Below, in pieces: positions 40,781 to 48,664 of a stretch of DNA of 64,000 nt (position 1 is the first letter of the stretch; each line of letters starts with the position of its first letter). A program made the translations under genes and the position numbers. Where the stretch lies: positions 1 to 64,000 of the forward strand of contig CAYWYQ010000001.1 of the NCBI GenBank assembly GCA_964462325.1. Reading direction: 5' to 3'. The notes beneath the pieces are model-generated. The model did not search any database. It was not told the origin of the DNA and was given only the letters and a program-made list of their open reading frames with translations. Source of the stretch: CAYFMS01 sp964462325 (GTDB lineage: Bacteria > Patescibacteriota > Patescibacteriia > UBA9934).

Positions 40781-41250
40781 GCACTCCGTTTATATACTGG
40801 CGTACTTTGCATTCACATCTTGCGCACTTCGCTACACTGTACGTATTAGTACACTTCCGCTCAGTGCTCGATGTTCAAGCAAATTACATCCAGTCTATTT
40901 CACGGACGGACTCGTTGCCTATCGAAAGGTCCGTACCTCAATCGAGAGGTCGGACCTTAGACGTTTTGAATAGCCGGTTAGCAAGCTAGCTATTAGCGAA
41001 TTAGCAACTTAGCTCTTAGCGCACACCGTCATTCCAGACTAAGATCTGGAATCTTACGTATCCCGTATTCTACTGAATCGAGGTTGTACTGAGCCGAGGT
41101 TGAACCTCGAGGTTCAACCTCGCACAGTGAGAAATGGAGGATATATTGTATTTATTGATGATTTATAAAAAAATACTTATACGAGGTTCAACCTCCTGTG
41201 GATAAGTAGGTCGGACCTTGAGGTCGGACCTCGAGTCGATAATGAAATTG
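40778..41250. repeat. Composite intergenic repeats (A, D and B families)
   Basis: Family-A copy at about 40778-40915 (centre TGTACGTATTAGTACA), a TTAGC-rich family-D tract (40972-41024), a GTCATTCCAGAC fragment (41028-41052), then family-B palindromes (CGAGGTTGAACCTCGAGGTT, about 41097-41117), an AT-rich hairpin (about 41146-41176), AGGTTCAACCT, a DnaA 9-mer in inverse orientation (41197-41205) and AGGTCGGACCT repeats to 41232. No gene seen. Confidence 0.6.
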
Positions 41251-41263
41251 TATTGAATTAATT

Positions 41264-42400
41264 CTACTTTTTCTTCACCAATTTTGTTACAAGCTCGACA
41301 TGTGGCGTATGCGGGAACATGTCTATGGCTCGCATATGTTCAATATCATATAATTCCTGCAAAAGTACCATTTCTCTTGCAAAATTTTTATAATGACATG
41401 AAATATAGATAATTTCATTTGGAGCATTTTTCAAAACATCTTTTAATGCATTATCATGCATTCCAGATCGAGGTGGGTCCAAAATAACCAAATCTGCATT
41501 TGCCTGACTCCAATCATATTCCTCGGTTTTTGCATCATGGAATTCAACGTCTAATTGATTTTTGATCGCATTTTGTTTTGCATCCTCAATCGCTTTTGGA
41601 TTGAGTTCTACACCTAGAACATCCTTTGCTCCGTTCTTTGCAAAAGCAAGAGCAAAAAATCCAGTTCCACAATAGAGATCTAGAATCCTCTTACCCTCAA
41701 TATCACCTGCAAATTCTAAAACCGTTTCTAACAATGTAGCAGCACCATGCGAATTTGTCTGAAAAAATGCATTTGGTGAAATCAAATAAGAAATATCAGC
41801 AATTATTTCTTCAATGACTCCATCTCCAGAGATAATACGTATGTCATCTGCAAAAGATACATCCGTTATTGTATGGTTCACGGACCAAAGAACGGTTGTT
41901 GCCTGTGTTTTTTCCGCAAGCGATTCTAGTTGAGTTTGCACCAATGCTTCTTCTTCTGAATTTTCTGGTGCACTTGTCACAATATTCACCATCGTTTGAC
42001 CATGTGTAGTCGCCCGTAAAACAGCATAGCGAAGTAGTCCCGTATGGGCCTTTCTGTCATAAAAGGAAAGCCCTGCTGTTTTTGTCCAATCGCGTACAAT
42101 ATGAAAAAGAATCTCAATCTTCTTGTCTGCAAGGAAACAGGTATGATCATCAATAACTTTCCACCATTTACCTTTTTGTCTCATACCTACGCGACCCTCA
42201 AAATCAATCACAAAATCCATGCGATTTCTATAATGTTCGGTAATAGGTGAAGGAAGGATTTCCTTTACATGTATATCAAGCTCTTTTAATTTAAATGATC
42301 CATTTATATCTTGAATCTTTTGTTGTAACTGATCAGCATAAGGAATATGTGACCAGGAACAAGATCCGCAAACTTCTTTATTGGGGCATTGAGATTTCAT
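41264..42400 (-). CDS. RNA m5U methyltransferase (TrmA/RlmD family)
   Basis: 378 residues. Cysteines in SQCPNKEVCGSCSWSHIPY (C-x5-C-x2-C) match the 4Fe-4S cluster of RlmD-type enzymes. YRNRMDFVIDFEG, NAFFQTN, ILDLYCGTGFFALAFA (SAM motif I), VELNPKAIEDAKQNA, LVILDPPRSGMHD and IIYISCHYKNFARE (catalytic Cys) complete the family. It methylates uridine to 5-methyluridine in rRNA or tRNA; target not resolved. No N-terminal TRAM domain is visible. ATG at 42400 is used because the Cys motif begins two codons later. Confidence 0.9.
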   Translation of the reverse strand: MKSQCPNKEVCGSCSWSHIPYADQLQQKIQDINGSFKLKELDIHVKEILPSPITEHYRNRMDFVIDFEGRVGMRQKGKWWKVIDDHTCFLADKKIEILFHIVRDWTKTAGLSFYDRKAHTGLLRYAVLRATTHGQTMVNIVTSAPENSEEEALVQTQLESLAEKTQATTVLWSVNHTITDVSFADDIRIISGDGVIEEIIADISYLISPNAFFQTNSHGAATLLETVLEFAGDIEGKRILDLYCGTGFFALAFAKNGAKDVLGVELNPKAIEDAKQNAIKNQLDVEFHDAKTEEYDWSQANADLVILDPPRSGMHDNALKDVLKNAPNEIIYISCHYKNFAREMVLLQELYDIEHMRAIDMFPHTPHVELVTKLVKKK

Positions 42401-42414
42401 AGAATGAGTTATTC

Positions 42415-42443
42415 TTGCAAATACAGGCAATACTAGCTATAAA
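42415..42443 (+). promoter_or_regulatory. Promoter of the SpoU-family gene
   Basis: TTGCAA (42415-42420), 17 bp, TATAAA (42438-42443), 18 nt before the ATG. Confidence 0.6.
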
Positions 42444-42461
42444 ATAGACACAAGTCAATGT

Positions 42462-42893
42462 ATGATTATTATTGCACACAATATTCGTAGTTTATATAAT
42501 GTCGGTTCCATTTTTCGAAATTGCGCGGCATTCAATGCAGAATTACTCTATTTAACGGGTATTACAGGTACGCCACCACGAAAGGAAATTGCAAAGGTCG
42601 CTTTAGGTGCTGAACAAATCGTGAAATGGGAACAAGGGGAGGTGAAAGAAGTTATTCAGCAATTAAAGCAGTCCGGATATAAAATATACGGTCTTGAAAT
42701 CACGGATGATGCGGTAGATATTACAAATGTTCCAAAAGAGAACATTGCCCTTGTGCTTGGGAATGAAGTTGAGGGGATAGATTCTGATACAATGAAATTA
42801 CTCGATGGTACAGCGGTGATTAAAATGGGGGAGAAAAAATCTCTTAATGTATCCGTTGCATCGGGAATTGCATTATATGAAATTACAAAATAG
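42462..42893 (+). CDS. SpoU-family (SPOUT) RNA 2'-O-methyltransferase
   Basis: 143 residues, the catalytic SPOUT domain only. HNIRSLYNVGSIFRNCAAF is motif 1 (N and R catalytic), ALVLGNEVEGID motif 2 and IKMGEKKSLNVSVASGIALYE motif 3 that make up the knot and SAM site. It would 2'-O-methylate a nucleotide in tRNA or rRNA; small length is like TrmL/TrmH cores without extensions. The ATG of the next gene lies 17 nt inside its 3' end. Confidence 0.88.
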   Translation: MIIIAHNIRSLYNVGSIFRNCAAFNAELLYLTGITGTPPRKEIAKVALGAEQIVKWEQGEVKEVIQQLKQSGYKIYGLEITDDAVDITNVPKENIALVLGNEVEGIDSDTMKLLDGTAVIKMGEKKSLNVSVASGIALYEITK

Positions 42894-43605
42894 TTTTTCT
42901 GTCGTTATACCGACAATGAATGAGGAGGAGAATATCACCCTTCTTTTTCGAGATATACAAAAACAGACAATGCAGCCCAATGAAATTATTATTGCCGATG
43001 CACATTCTACTGATGGGACTGTTCATGTGGCAAAAAAGTTTGGGGCAATCGTCGTAGAAGGCGGTTTACCAGGCATTGGAAGGAATAAAGGCGCTGAAAT
43101 TGCTCAATCTGAAATCCTTATTTTTTTTGATGCCGATATACGTTTATTTGATAAAAACTTTCTTGAAAATGCGATGAATGAATTCACAGACAGAGCATTA
43201 GGAATTGCAACGGCGGATCTGAAACCAATGAGTGAAAATTGGTTCGATATTTTTGGGCATAAGGTGTATAATTGGCTTGTCAGGAGATGGGCAAAAAAGA
43301 AACCACATGCAGCGGGGTCATTTATTATGGTTCGGAAGGATGTGCATGATGCGATCGGAGGATTTGATGAAGAAATCCTGCTAGGAGAGGACAGAGTATA
43401 TACATTACAAGCAGGGAATATTGCAAAATATGCTGTTCTGAATACGGTCGAGGTAAATGTATCGGTACGTAGAATGACAAAGGATGGTCGAATAAGAACG
43501 GTCATTACTTATATCATTGCGGAAATACATATGCGTTTTATCGGTTCGATTAAGCATAATAAATTTCATTACAATTTTAGGTATGAAAAGAAGAAAAAAA
43601 TATGA
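42877..43605 (+). CDS. Family 2 glycosyltransferase
   Basis: 242 residues. FSVVIPTMNEEENI opens a GT-A fold; NEIIIADAHSTDGTV and IGRNKGAEIA follow; ILIFFDADI is the DxD-type metal site; and GGFDEEILLGEDRVYTL is the C-terminal acceptor region with the ED base. No transmembrane segment apart from a possible amphipathic helix near residue 130. Start at the ATG inside the SpoU gene. The stop overlaps the next start by 4 nt. Confidence 0.82.
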   Translation: MKLQNSFSVVIPTMNEEENITLLFRDIQKQTMQPNEIIIADAHSTDGTVHVAKKFGAIVVEGGLPGIGRNKGAEIAQSEILIFFDADIRLFDKNFLENAMNEFTDRALGIATADLKPMSENWFDIFGHKVYNWLVRRWAKKKPHAAGSFIMVRKDVHDAIGGFDEEILLGEDRVYTLQAGNIAKYAVLNTVEVNVSVRRMTKDGRIRTVITYIIAEIHMRFIGSIKHNKFHYNFRYEKKKKI

Positions 43606-44291
43606 AGGCAAAGCAGGAAAAGAATGTACTTTTTGATAAACAGTCCGTAAATCACGCAGAGGTGATTCAGAGATTAGTACTTGAAAGTTCTCCAAGAAAA
43701 ACATTTCTTGTGATGATTGTACTATCAAGTGTTATGGCTACTATTGGGCTTCTGAATGACAGTGCTTCCATTGTCATTGGAGCAATGCTTGTTGCACCGC
43801 TTCTCTGGCCGGTTCTTGGAATATCTATGGGAACATTACTTCGTGATTGGCATATGATCTGGCTCTCTATTGTGAGCATTATCTTTTCTTGCGCACTAGC
43901 GATCGGGACGGCAATTTTGATTACTTTCCAATATGTGCCACTTGGTGCATCACGAGAAATACTATTACAGACCAATTTTTCCTTCATGATTCCTGTTGCT
44001 ATTGCCTCTGGGTTTGCCGCTGCCTTTGCGCTTAGCTATGAGCATATTAAGGAAGCGGTAACGGGTGTCGCAATTTCTGTTGCACTATTACCACCGCTCG
44101 TCACGGTTGGAATCGGACTTGGTGGGACGGACTGGTCGCTTGTTTCAAGGGCATCAGAGTTATTCATCATTAATTTGGTGGGGATTATTTTGACATCCTT
44201 CATTGTATTCTGGTTGCTTGGTTTTGGATCACATAGGCGTGTTGCGGAATCAGCTGTGAAGAGGGAGCGGAAGATTTTAAACGGTAAATAG
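43602..44291 (+). CDS. DUF389 membrane protein
   Basis: 229 residues, five or six membrane helices. SSVMATIGLLNDSASIVIGAMLVAPLLWPVLGISMG is the signature of DUF389 (PF04087), and EAVTGVAISVALLPPLVTVGIGLG its second conserved repeat. Family members are of uncertain transport function. ATGA overlap with the glycosyltransferase gene; CorA follows 16 nt later. Confidence 0.85.
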   Translation: MKAKQEKNVLFDKQSVNHAEVIQRLVLESSPRKTFLVMIVLSSVMATIGLLNDSASIVIGAMLVAPLLWPVLGISMGTLLRDWHMIWLSIVSIIFSCALAIGTAILITFQYVPLGASREILLQTNFSFMIPVAIASGFAAAFALSYEHIKEAVTGVAISVALLPPLVTVGIGLGGTDWSLVSRASELFIINLVGIILTSFIVFWLLGFGSHRRVAESAVKRERKILNGK

Positions 44292-44307
44292 TCAATAAAT
44301 AGGGGGT

Positions 44308-45219
44308 ATGGCATATAATGCAGTGAATGGGAAAAAATTTGTCTGGTGGCATTTCTCTGAATTTGAGGAGTCTGATTTTGAGACACTTGAAGAACATTTT
44401 CAATTCCATCCTCTTGATTTTGACGATATTCGTGACGATACCGAATTAACAAAACTCGATGTCTATAAGCATTACCTTTTTTCCATTATTAATATCCCTG
44501 TTTTTGATTTAAAAACAATGCAGATTACAAAACGTAATTTAGGAGTGTTCATATCGAAAGATTATATTGTTACGGTGACACGTAAACCAATTGAATCCGT
44601 TGACAGGTTTTTTGAACGGGCGCAGAGAAGTTCAGGACTACGTAGAGAAGCGATGGCAAAAAGTACAGGTTTTTTCTTGTATAAATTACTTGATTATATC
44701 TTCCGGGATACCAAAGTTATTTTGCGTGAATTGGTCAGGGAAACAGATCAGGTTGAGAAACAGGTATATGATAGCCATACGCGAGTTACCACGAAACGAT
44801 TGGGGATGCTACGAAGAAATGTTCTGTTTATGCGGCATATGATTGAGCCGCAAAAAATTCTATTGGAGCAATTCCTTCATGCGAAGAAAACCTATTTACC
44901 CAATACACTTGAAATCTATTTTGATGATATTCGTGATAGTTTGAAAGGAATATCTGTTATGCTCGATAATCATAAGAATATTGTTGATGGTTTATTTGAT
45001 GTCAATGAAGCATTCCTGTCGCATAGAACGAATGAAATTATCCGGTTTTTGACAATCATATCTGTTGTACTGATGCCACCAACGCTTATTACAAGCTATT
45101 ACGGTATGAATGTGGATGGGCTGCCGTTTAGGGAAAATATTCTTCTCGTTTCGATGATTATAGGAGCTTCTCTCATCCTATTTGTGCTACTTATTTTACG
45201 TATTGATAAGAAGAAATAG
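44308..45219 (+). CDS. corA: CorA-family magnesium transporter
   Basis: 303 residues. A soluble cytoplasmic funnel with long helices (VTTKRLGMLRRNVLFMRHMIEPQK) precedes two C-terminal membrane helices. YYGMNVDGLPF holds the selectivity motif GMN in YGMNV at the end of helix 1. Forms a pentameric Mg2+ (or Co2+/Ni2+) channel. Clusters with DUF389 and the PduL-like gene, which begins 1 nt after the stop. Confidence 0.92.
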   Translation: MAYNAVNGKKFVWWHFSEFEESDFETLEEHFQFHPLDFDDIRDDTELTKLDVYKHYLFSIINIPVFDLKTMQITKRNLGVFISKDYIVTVTRKPIESVDRFFERAQRSSGLRREAMAKSTGFFLYKLLDYIFRDTKVILRELVRETDQVEKQVYDSHTRVTTKRLGMLRRNVLFMRHMIEPQKILLEQFLHAKKTYLPNTLEIYFDDIRDSLKGISVMLDNHKNIVDGLFDVNEAFLSHRTNEIIRFLTIISVVLMPPTLITSYYGMNVDGLPFRENILLVSMIIGASLILFVLLILRIDKKK

Positions 45220-45220
45220 T

Positions 45221-45793
45221 ATGTCGCGACCAATTCCTGTCGATGTCATTCCATCTCATGTCTATTTATCTATTAAAGATCAAACGACACTATTTGGTAT
45301 TGGCTACCCAATGAGCATATTGGCAAATCACAATCAATCAGGGCAATATGTCTATCAAGAAAAGGTGACAATCGCAGGAAAGCTGAAGCGTTCCATTTCT
45401 GTGCATGTACTTGGACCAAACTGGAAGAGAAGTCATGTGGAAATCACACCTACCGAAGCGGTGTATTTAGGTTTGAAAATTCATGGTACAAAAACAGGGG
45501 ATATATCTGGTGCAGCTCCATGTACAATCACGGGTCCAAATGGCAGTGTGAAACTTGATAAGGGAGCCATTATTCCAAGGCCACATTTAACCTGTAGTAC
45601 AGATGATGCAAGAAGACTACATTTAGTAAACGGTCAATTAATTTCTGTAGAAATACTTGGAGAAAAGTCCATTCAGATTTACGATGTTATTGTGCGCGTA
45701 CATCCTACATTCCGACTTCGCATTGAACTCCATCAGGACTATGCGCGAGATCTATGGATCACACGGCCTATTCATGCACGAATAATAAATTAG
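45221..45793 (+). CDS. PduL-like phosphotransacylase domain protein with altered metal ligands
   Basis: 190 residues. PSHVYLSIKDQTTLFGIGYPM, VYQEKVTIAGK, VHVLGPNWKRSHVEITPTEA and ISGAAPCTITGPNGSVKLDKGAI match the two-barrel PduL/phosphate propanoyltransferase family, which exchanges acyl groups between CoA and phosphate. The three metal-binding sites differ: HxH of the first motif is H-V-Y here, RHIH is R-P-H, and the EMHxDTDE block is ELHQDYARD. One His in each site remains. The fold is clear but classic zinc chemistry is doubtful; it may have another role. Start is 1 nt after the CorA stop. Confidence 0.7.
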   Translation: MSRPIPVDVIPSHVYLSIKDQTTLFGIGYPMSILANHNQSGQYVYQEKVTIAGKLKRSISVHVLGPNWKRSHVEITPTEAVYLGLKIHGTKTGDISGAAPCTITGPNGSVKLDKGAIIPRPHLTCSTDDARRLHLVNGQLISVEILGEKSIQIYDVIVRVHPTFRLRIELHQDYARDLWITRPIHARIIN

Positions 45794-45794
45794 T

Positions 45795-46853
45795 ATGTAC
45801 AAATTATTGATCCCATTCATCATATTATTCGCCATGCCGGTACATGCAGCAGAAGGACCAGATTTGGCATTGATGACCGGAAATATTCATTATTCAACGG
45901 ATGTATTTATCGCAGGGGATGCGGTACGAATGTATGTTACTGTTCGTAATTCAGGCACAGAAGATGTTGCTGGATTTGTACGATTCAAGAATGGAAATCA
46001 GGTTCTTGGAGATTCTCAACCGATTTCCTTGGTAAATAACGGGTCATTTGAAGAAGTATGGGTGGATTTTACCGTACCGAACGAACCTTTTAATATTCAA
46101 GTTGAAATTGCTGGAACAGAACCAGCTGATATTGATGCAAGTAATAATGTATTTCTCACTAATATATTCAACCCCGTTTTTGATTATGATCATGACGGTA
46201 TAGAAAATGAACAAGATAATTGTCCAAATGATGAAAATGCAAATCAGTTAGACTCAGATGGGGACGGTGTAGGTGATATATGTGATGATATACCACTTCC
46301 TGACGAAGATGAAGAAGCGTTGCAAGAGTCCGCAGTAGTTACTCCCATTGTTGAAGAGCTTACTCTACCCGAAAGCTCTCCTGTTGAATCATTTGCATTT
46401 ATTGATTCAGGTGAATCGACACTCGAGGACCTAGAGCTTATGATCGACTCACACAATACGGGGACAGAAAGGGGAGAAATTATTCCAGGAGCTATTCTTA
46501 GGCTCTCGCCACGTGCCGGATTTGTATTCGCACAGATTGATTGGAGAACATATGATTTCAGGGCGCTATTTCCTGAACGTGAAGGCCAAACATATGCATG
46601 GTCATTTGATGATGGAGCCATTTCTGCTCAATCGTCAGTGAGGCATGTATTTAAAAAGCCTGGTCAGTATGAAGTGAAGCTCGTTGTGACAGATGAGGAC
46701 GGCATGATGCAGGAAGACTCACAAATAATCGAGATTTCGTTTTTTCACTTGCAGAATCCCATTGTGATTTTACTGATTTCAAGTCTCATGACGACCATTA
46801 TTGTATTATTCGTTCTTTCCATATTGCGTAGGAGAAAAGAATTAGCATCGTAA
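45795..46853 (+). CDS. Secreted surface protein with CARDB, TSP3-type and PKD domains
   Basis: 352 residues. A signal peptide (1-18, FIILFAMPVHAAE) leads to a CARDB-like domain (about 20-120), then a calcium-binding type 3 repeat (DYDHDGIENEQDNCPNDEN and DSDGDGVGDICDD), an acidic linker, a PKD domain (about 235-315, YAWSFDDGAISAQSSVRHVFKKPGQYEVKLVVTD), one membrane helix (about 321-344) and an RRRKE tail. The layout is a membrane-anchored extracellular protein. It directly follows the PduL-like gene (1 nt) and is followed by murJ. Confidence 0.8.
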   Translation: MYKLLIPFIILFAMPVHAAEGPDLALMTGNIHYSTDVFIAGDAVRMYVTVRNSGTEDVAGFVRFKNGNQVLGDSQPISLVNNGSFEEVWVDFTVPNEPFNIQVEIAGTEPADIDASNNVFLTNIFNPVFDYDHDGIENEQDNCPNDENANQLDSDGDGVGDICDDIPLPDEDEEALQESAVVTPIVEELTLPESSPVESFAFIDSGESTLEDLELMIDSHNTGTERGEIIPGAILRLSPRAGFVFAQIDWRTYDFRALFPEREGQTYAWSFDDGAISAQSSVRHVFKKPGQYEVKLVVTDEDGMMQEDSQIIEISFFHLQNPIVILLISSLMTTIIVLFVLSILRRRKELAS

Positions 46854-46854
46854 T

Positions 46855-48468
46855 GTGATTCGTAAATTATTCCACGGAAAGTCGAGCACGATAACGAGTG
46901 CAGCAATAATTGTTGCAGGGTTTTCGATATTGTCTCGAGTGGTGGGATTTGTACGTGATCGTATCCTTGCTGGGCAATTCGGAGCAGGCGAGGATCTCGA
47001 TGTCTATTTTGCCGCATTTCGTATTCCAGATTTTCTCTTTCAGATGATTGTTGTTGGTGCCTTGTCAGCGAGTTTTATCCCATTATTTTCAAAGTATTAT
47101 CGTTTGAAGGGGCATGATCGCGCTTGGGCAATGACCAATAATGTTCTTAATGTTGTGCTGGTGCTCTTTGTTGCAATTGCTGGTATAGGTATTGCCCTCG
47201 CAGATTATTATGCACCGCTCATTGCGTATGGTTTGTCGCCAGAATTACAATCCCAAGTTGCTGATTTGTCACGCATTATGCTTGGTGCACAGGTCTTACT
47301 GGCAATCTCAATGGTGTACGGGTCGGTATTACAAAGTGTACGGCGATTCTTCCTTTATTCATTTGCACCCATTTTTTATAATTTTGGGATTATATTTGGT
47401 GCATTATTTCTCGCGCCTAAATTTGGTGTCATTGGACTTGCATACGGAGTATTTATCGGTGCGGCAATGCATATGCTTATTCAAACATATGGCGTATTGA
47501 GTCTAGGGTATAGGTATTGGCCAAGAATAAAATTAAAGGCTCCTGAAATAAAGTACATTGTTAAACATATGCCGCCACGTGTGCTTGGCCTGGCAGTAAA
47601 TCAATTAAACTTTGTTTTAATGACCGTTCTGGCGTCCACGGTGACAACAGGAGCGATTACGATTTTACAATTCGCTTATAATCTAAATTTCTTTCCTATT
47701 GGTGTTATTGGGGTATCCTTTGCAATTGCCTCATTTCCAGCACTTTGTGAATATGCATCAGGTGAGAGTTCAGCACAATTTAAGGAGGCATTTTCAGGAA
47801 CCGTGAGGCAAATACTATTCTTTATTGTGCCTGCTACGATTCTTTTTGTATTAATGAGAGCGCAAATTGTGCGTGCGGTTGTTGGTGCAGGAGAATTTGG
47901 TTGGACAGAAACAATTATCACCGCGGATCTGCTAGGCTTTTTTGCCATCAGTTTTTTCTCGCAGGCAATTGTCTATGTACTTATACGAGCCTTTTTCGCG
48001 TATGAGGATACGATGACACCTTTTTGGATTGCCCTGTTATCCCTTGCCACAAATATCGGCCTTGCATTCCTATTTGTACAAGAATTTGGTATTGCTGGGT
48101 TTGGAATGGCATTTAGCATTTCTTCCGTATTACAAATGATCGCTCTTTGGACTATTTTACGAGCAAGAATCGGCTCACTTGGTGAATGGCGCATTATTAA
48201 ATCAACTTCAATATTGGTTGTAGCGGGTGCTCTTGCAGGAATCACCATTCAAATTATGGAAAATATGGTGGTGGTATTTTTCTCAATCGATACATTCCTT
48301 GGGATCGTTGGACAGGTATTGATTGCAGGAGGAATGGGGATGCTTATGTATGCCCTTGCGACGTACCTGATGCGCTCAGAGGAAATGATTTCCTTACTTG
48401 CTGGTATGAAAAAGCGATTCTTCAAGCGCGCAAAACCAGCAGAACCGATTGCAACTGCACAACAATAA
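46855..48468 (+). CDS. murJ: Lipid II flippase MurJ
   Basis: 537 residues, about 14 membrane helices of the MVF/MurJ family that flips the peptidoglycan precursor. AAIIVAGFSILSRVVGFVRDRILAGQFGAG at the N-terminus and VVGALSASFIPLFSKYYR are the signature. GVSFAIASFPALCEYA matches the MurJ (I/A)xxFPxLxxxA motif. The start is GTG at 46855, 1 nt after the previous stop; the first Met inside would truncate the first helix. It ends in a cytoplasmic Arg/Lys-rich tail. Confidence 0.9.
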   Translation: MIRKLFHGKSSTITSAAIIVAGFSILSRVVGFVRDRILAGQFGAGEDLDVYFAAFRIPDFLFQMIVVGALSASFIPLFSKYYRLKGHDRAWAMTNNVLNVVLVLFVAIAGIGIALADYYAPLIAYGLSPELQSQVADLSRIMLGAQVLLAISMVYGSVLQSVRRFFLYSFAPIFYNFGIIFGALFLAPKFGVIGLAYGVFIGAAMHMLIQTYGVLSLGYRYWPRIKLKAPEIKYIVKHMPPRVLGLAVNQLNFVLMTVLASTVTTGAITILQFAYNLNFFPIGVIGVSFAIASFPALCEYASGESSAQFKEAFSGTVRQILFFIVPATILFVLMRAQIVRAVVGAGEFGWTETIITADLLGFFAISFFSQAIVYVLIRAFFAYEDTMTPFWIALLSLATNIGLAFLFVQEFGIAGFGMAFSISSVLQMIALWTILRARIGSLGEWRIIKSTSILVVAGALAGITIQIMENMVVVFFSIDTFLGIVGQVLIAGGMGMLMYALATYLMRSEEMISLLAGMKKRFFKRAKPAEPIATAQQ

Positions 48469-48472
48469 ATTA

Positions 48473-48624
48473 ATCCGAGGTTCAACCTCGATATATTATC
48501 CCCACCGAGGTTCAACCTCGCATATCCAAAAAGTGATTAAATAATACTCTTTTGCATAGATTACCCTCCCGAGGTTCAACCTCGAGGTTGAACCTCGGTG
48601 TTGGAGGTTGAACCTCGGGAGGGG
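48473..48624. repeat. Family-B palindromes upstream of alaS
   Basis: CGAGGTTCAACCTCG occurs at about 48475-48490 and 48507-48522. CCCTCCCGAGGTTCAACCTC (48564-48583) and its exact inverse (48604-48623) form a 20-bp inverted repeat with an additional palindrome in the loop. The structure ends 41 nt before the alaS start. Confidence 0.7.
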
Positions 48625-48649
48625 ATTTTACCCTGTAATCAAACTCTGA

Positions 48650-48655
48650 TAATAT
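48650..48655 (+). promoter_or_regulatory. -10 box of alaS
   Basis: TAATAT preceded by TGA lies 9 nt before the ATG at 48665; a leaderless layout. No clear -35 box. Confidence 0.5.
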
Positions 48656-48664
48656 CTGAGACGT

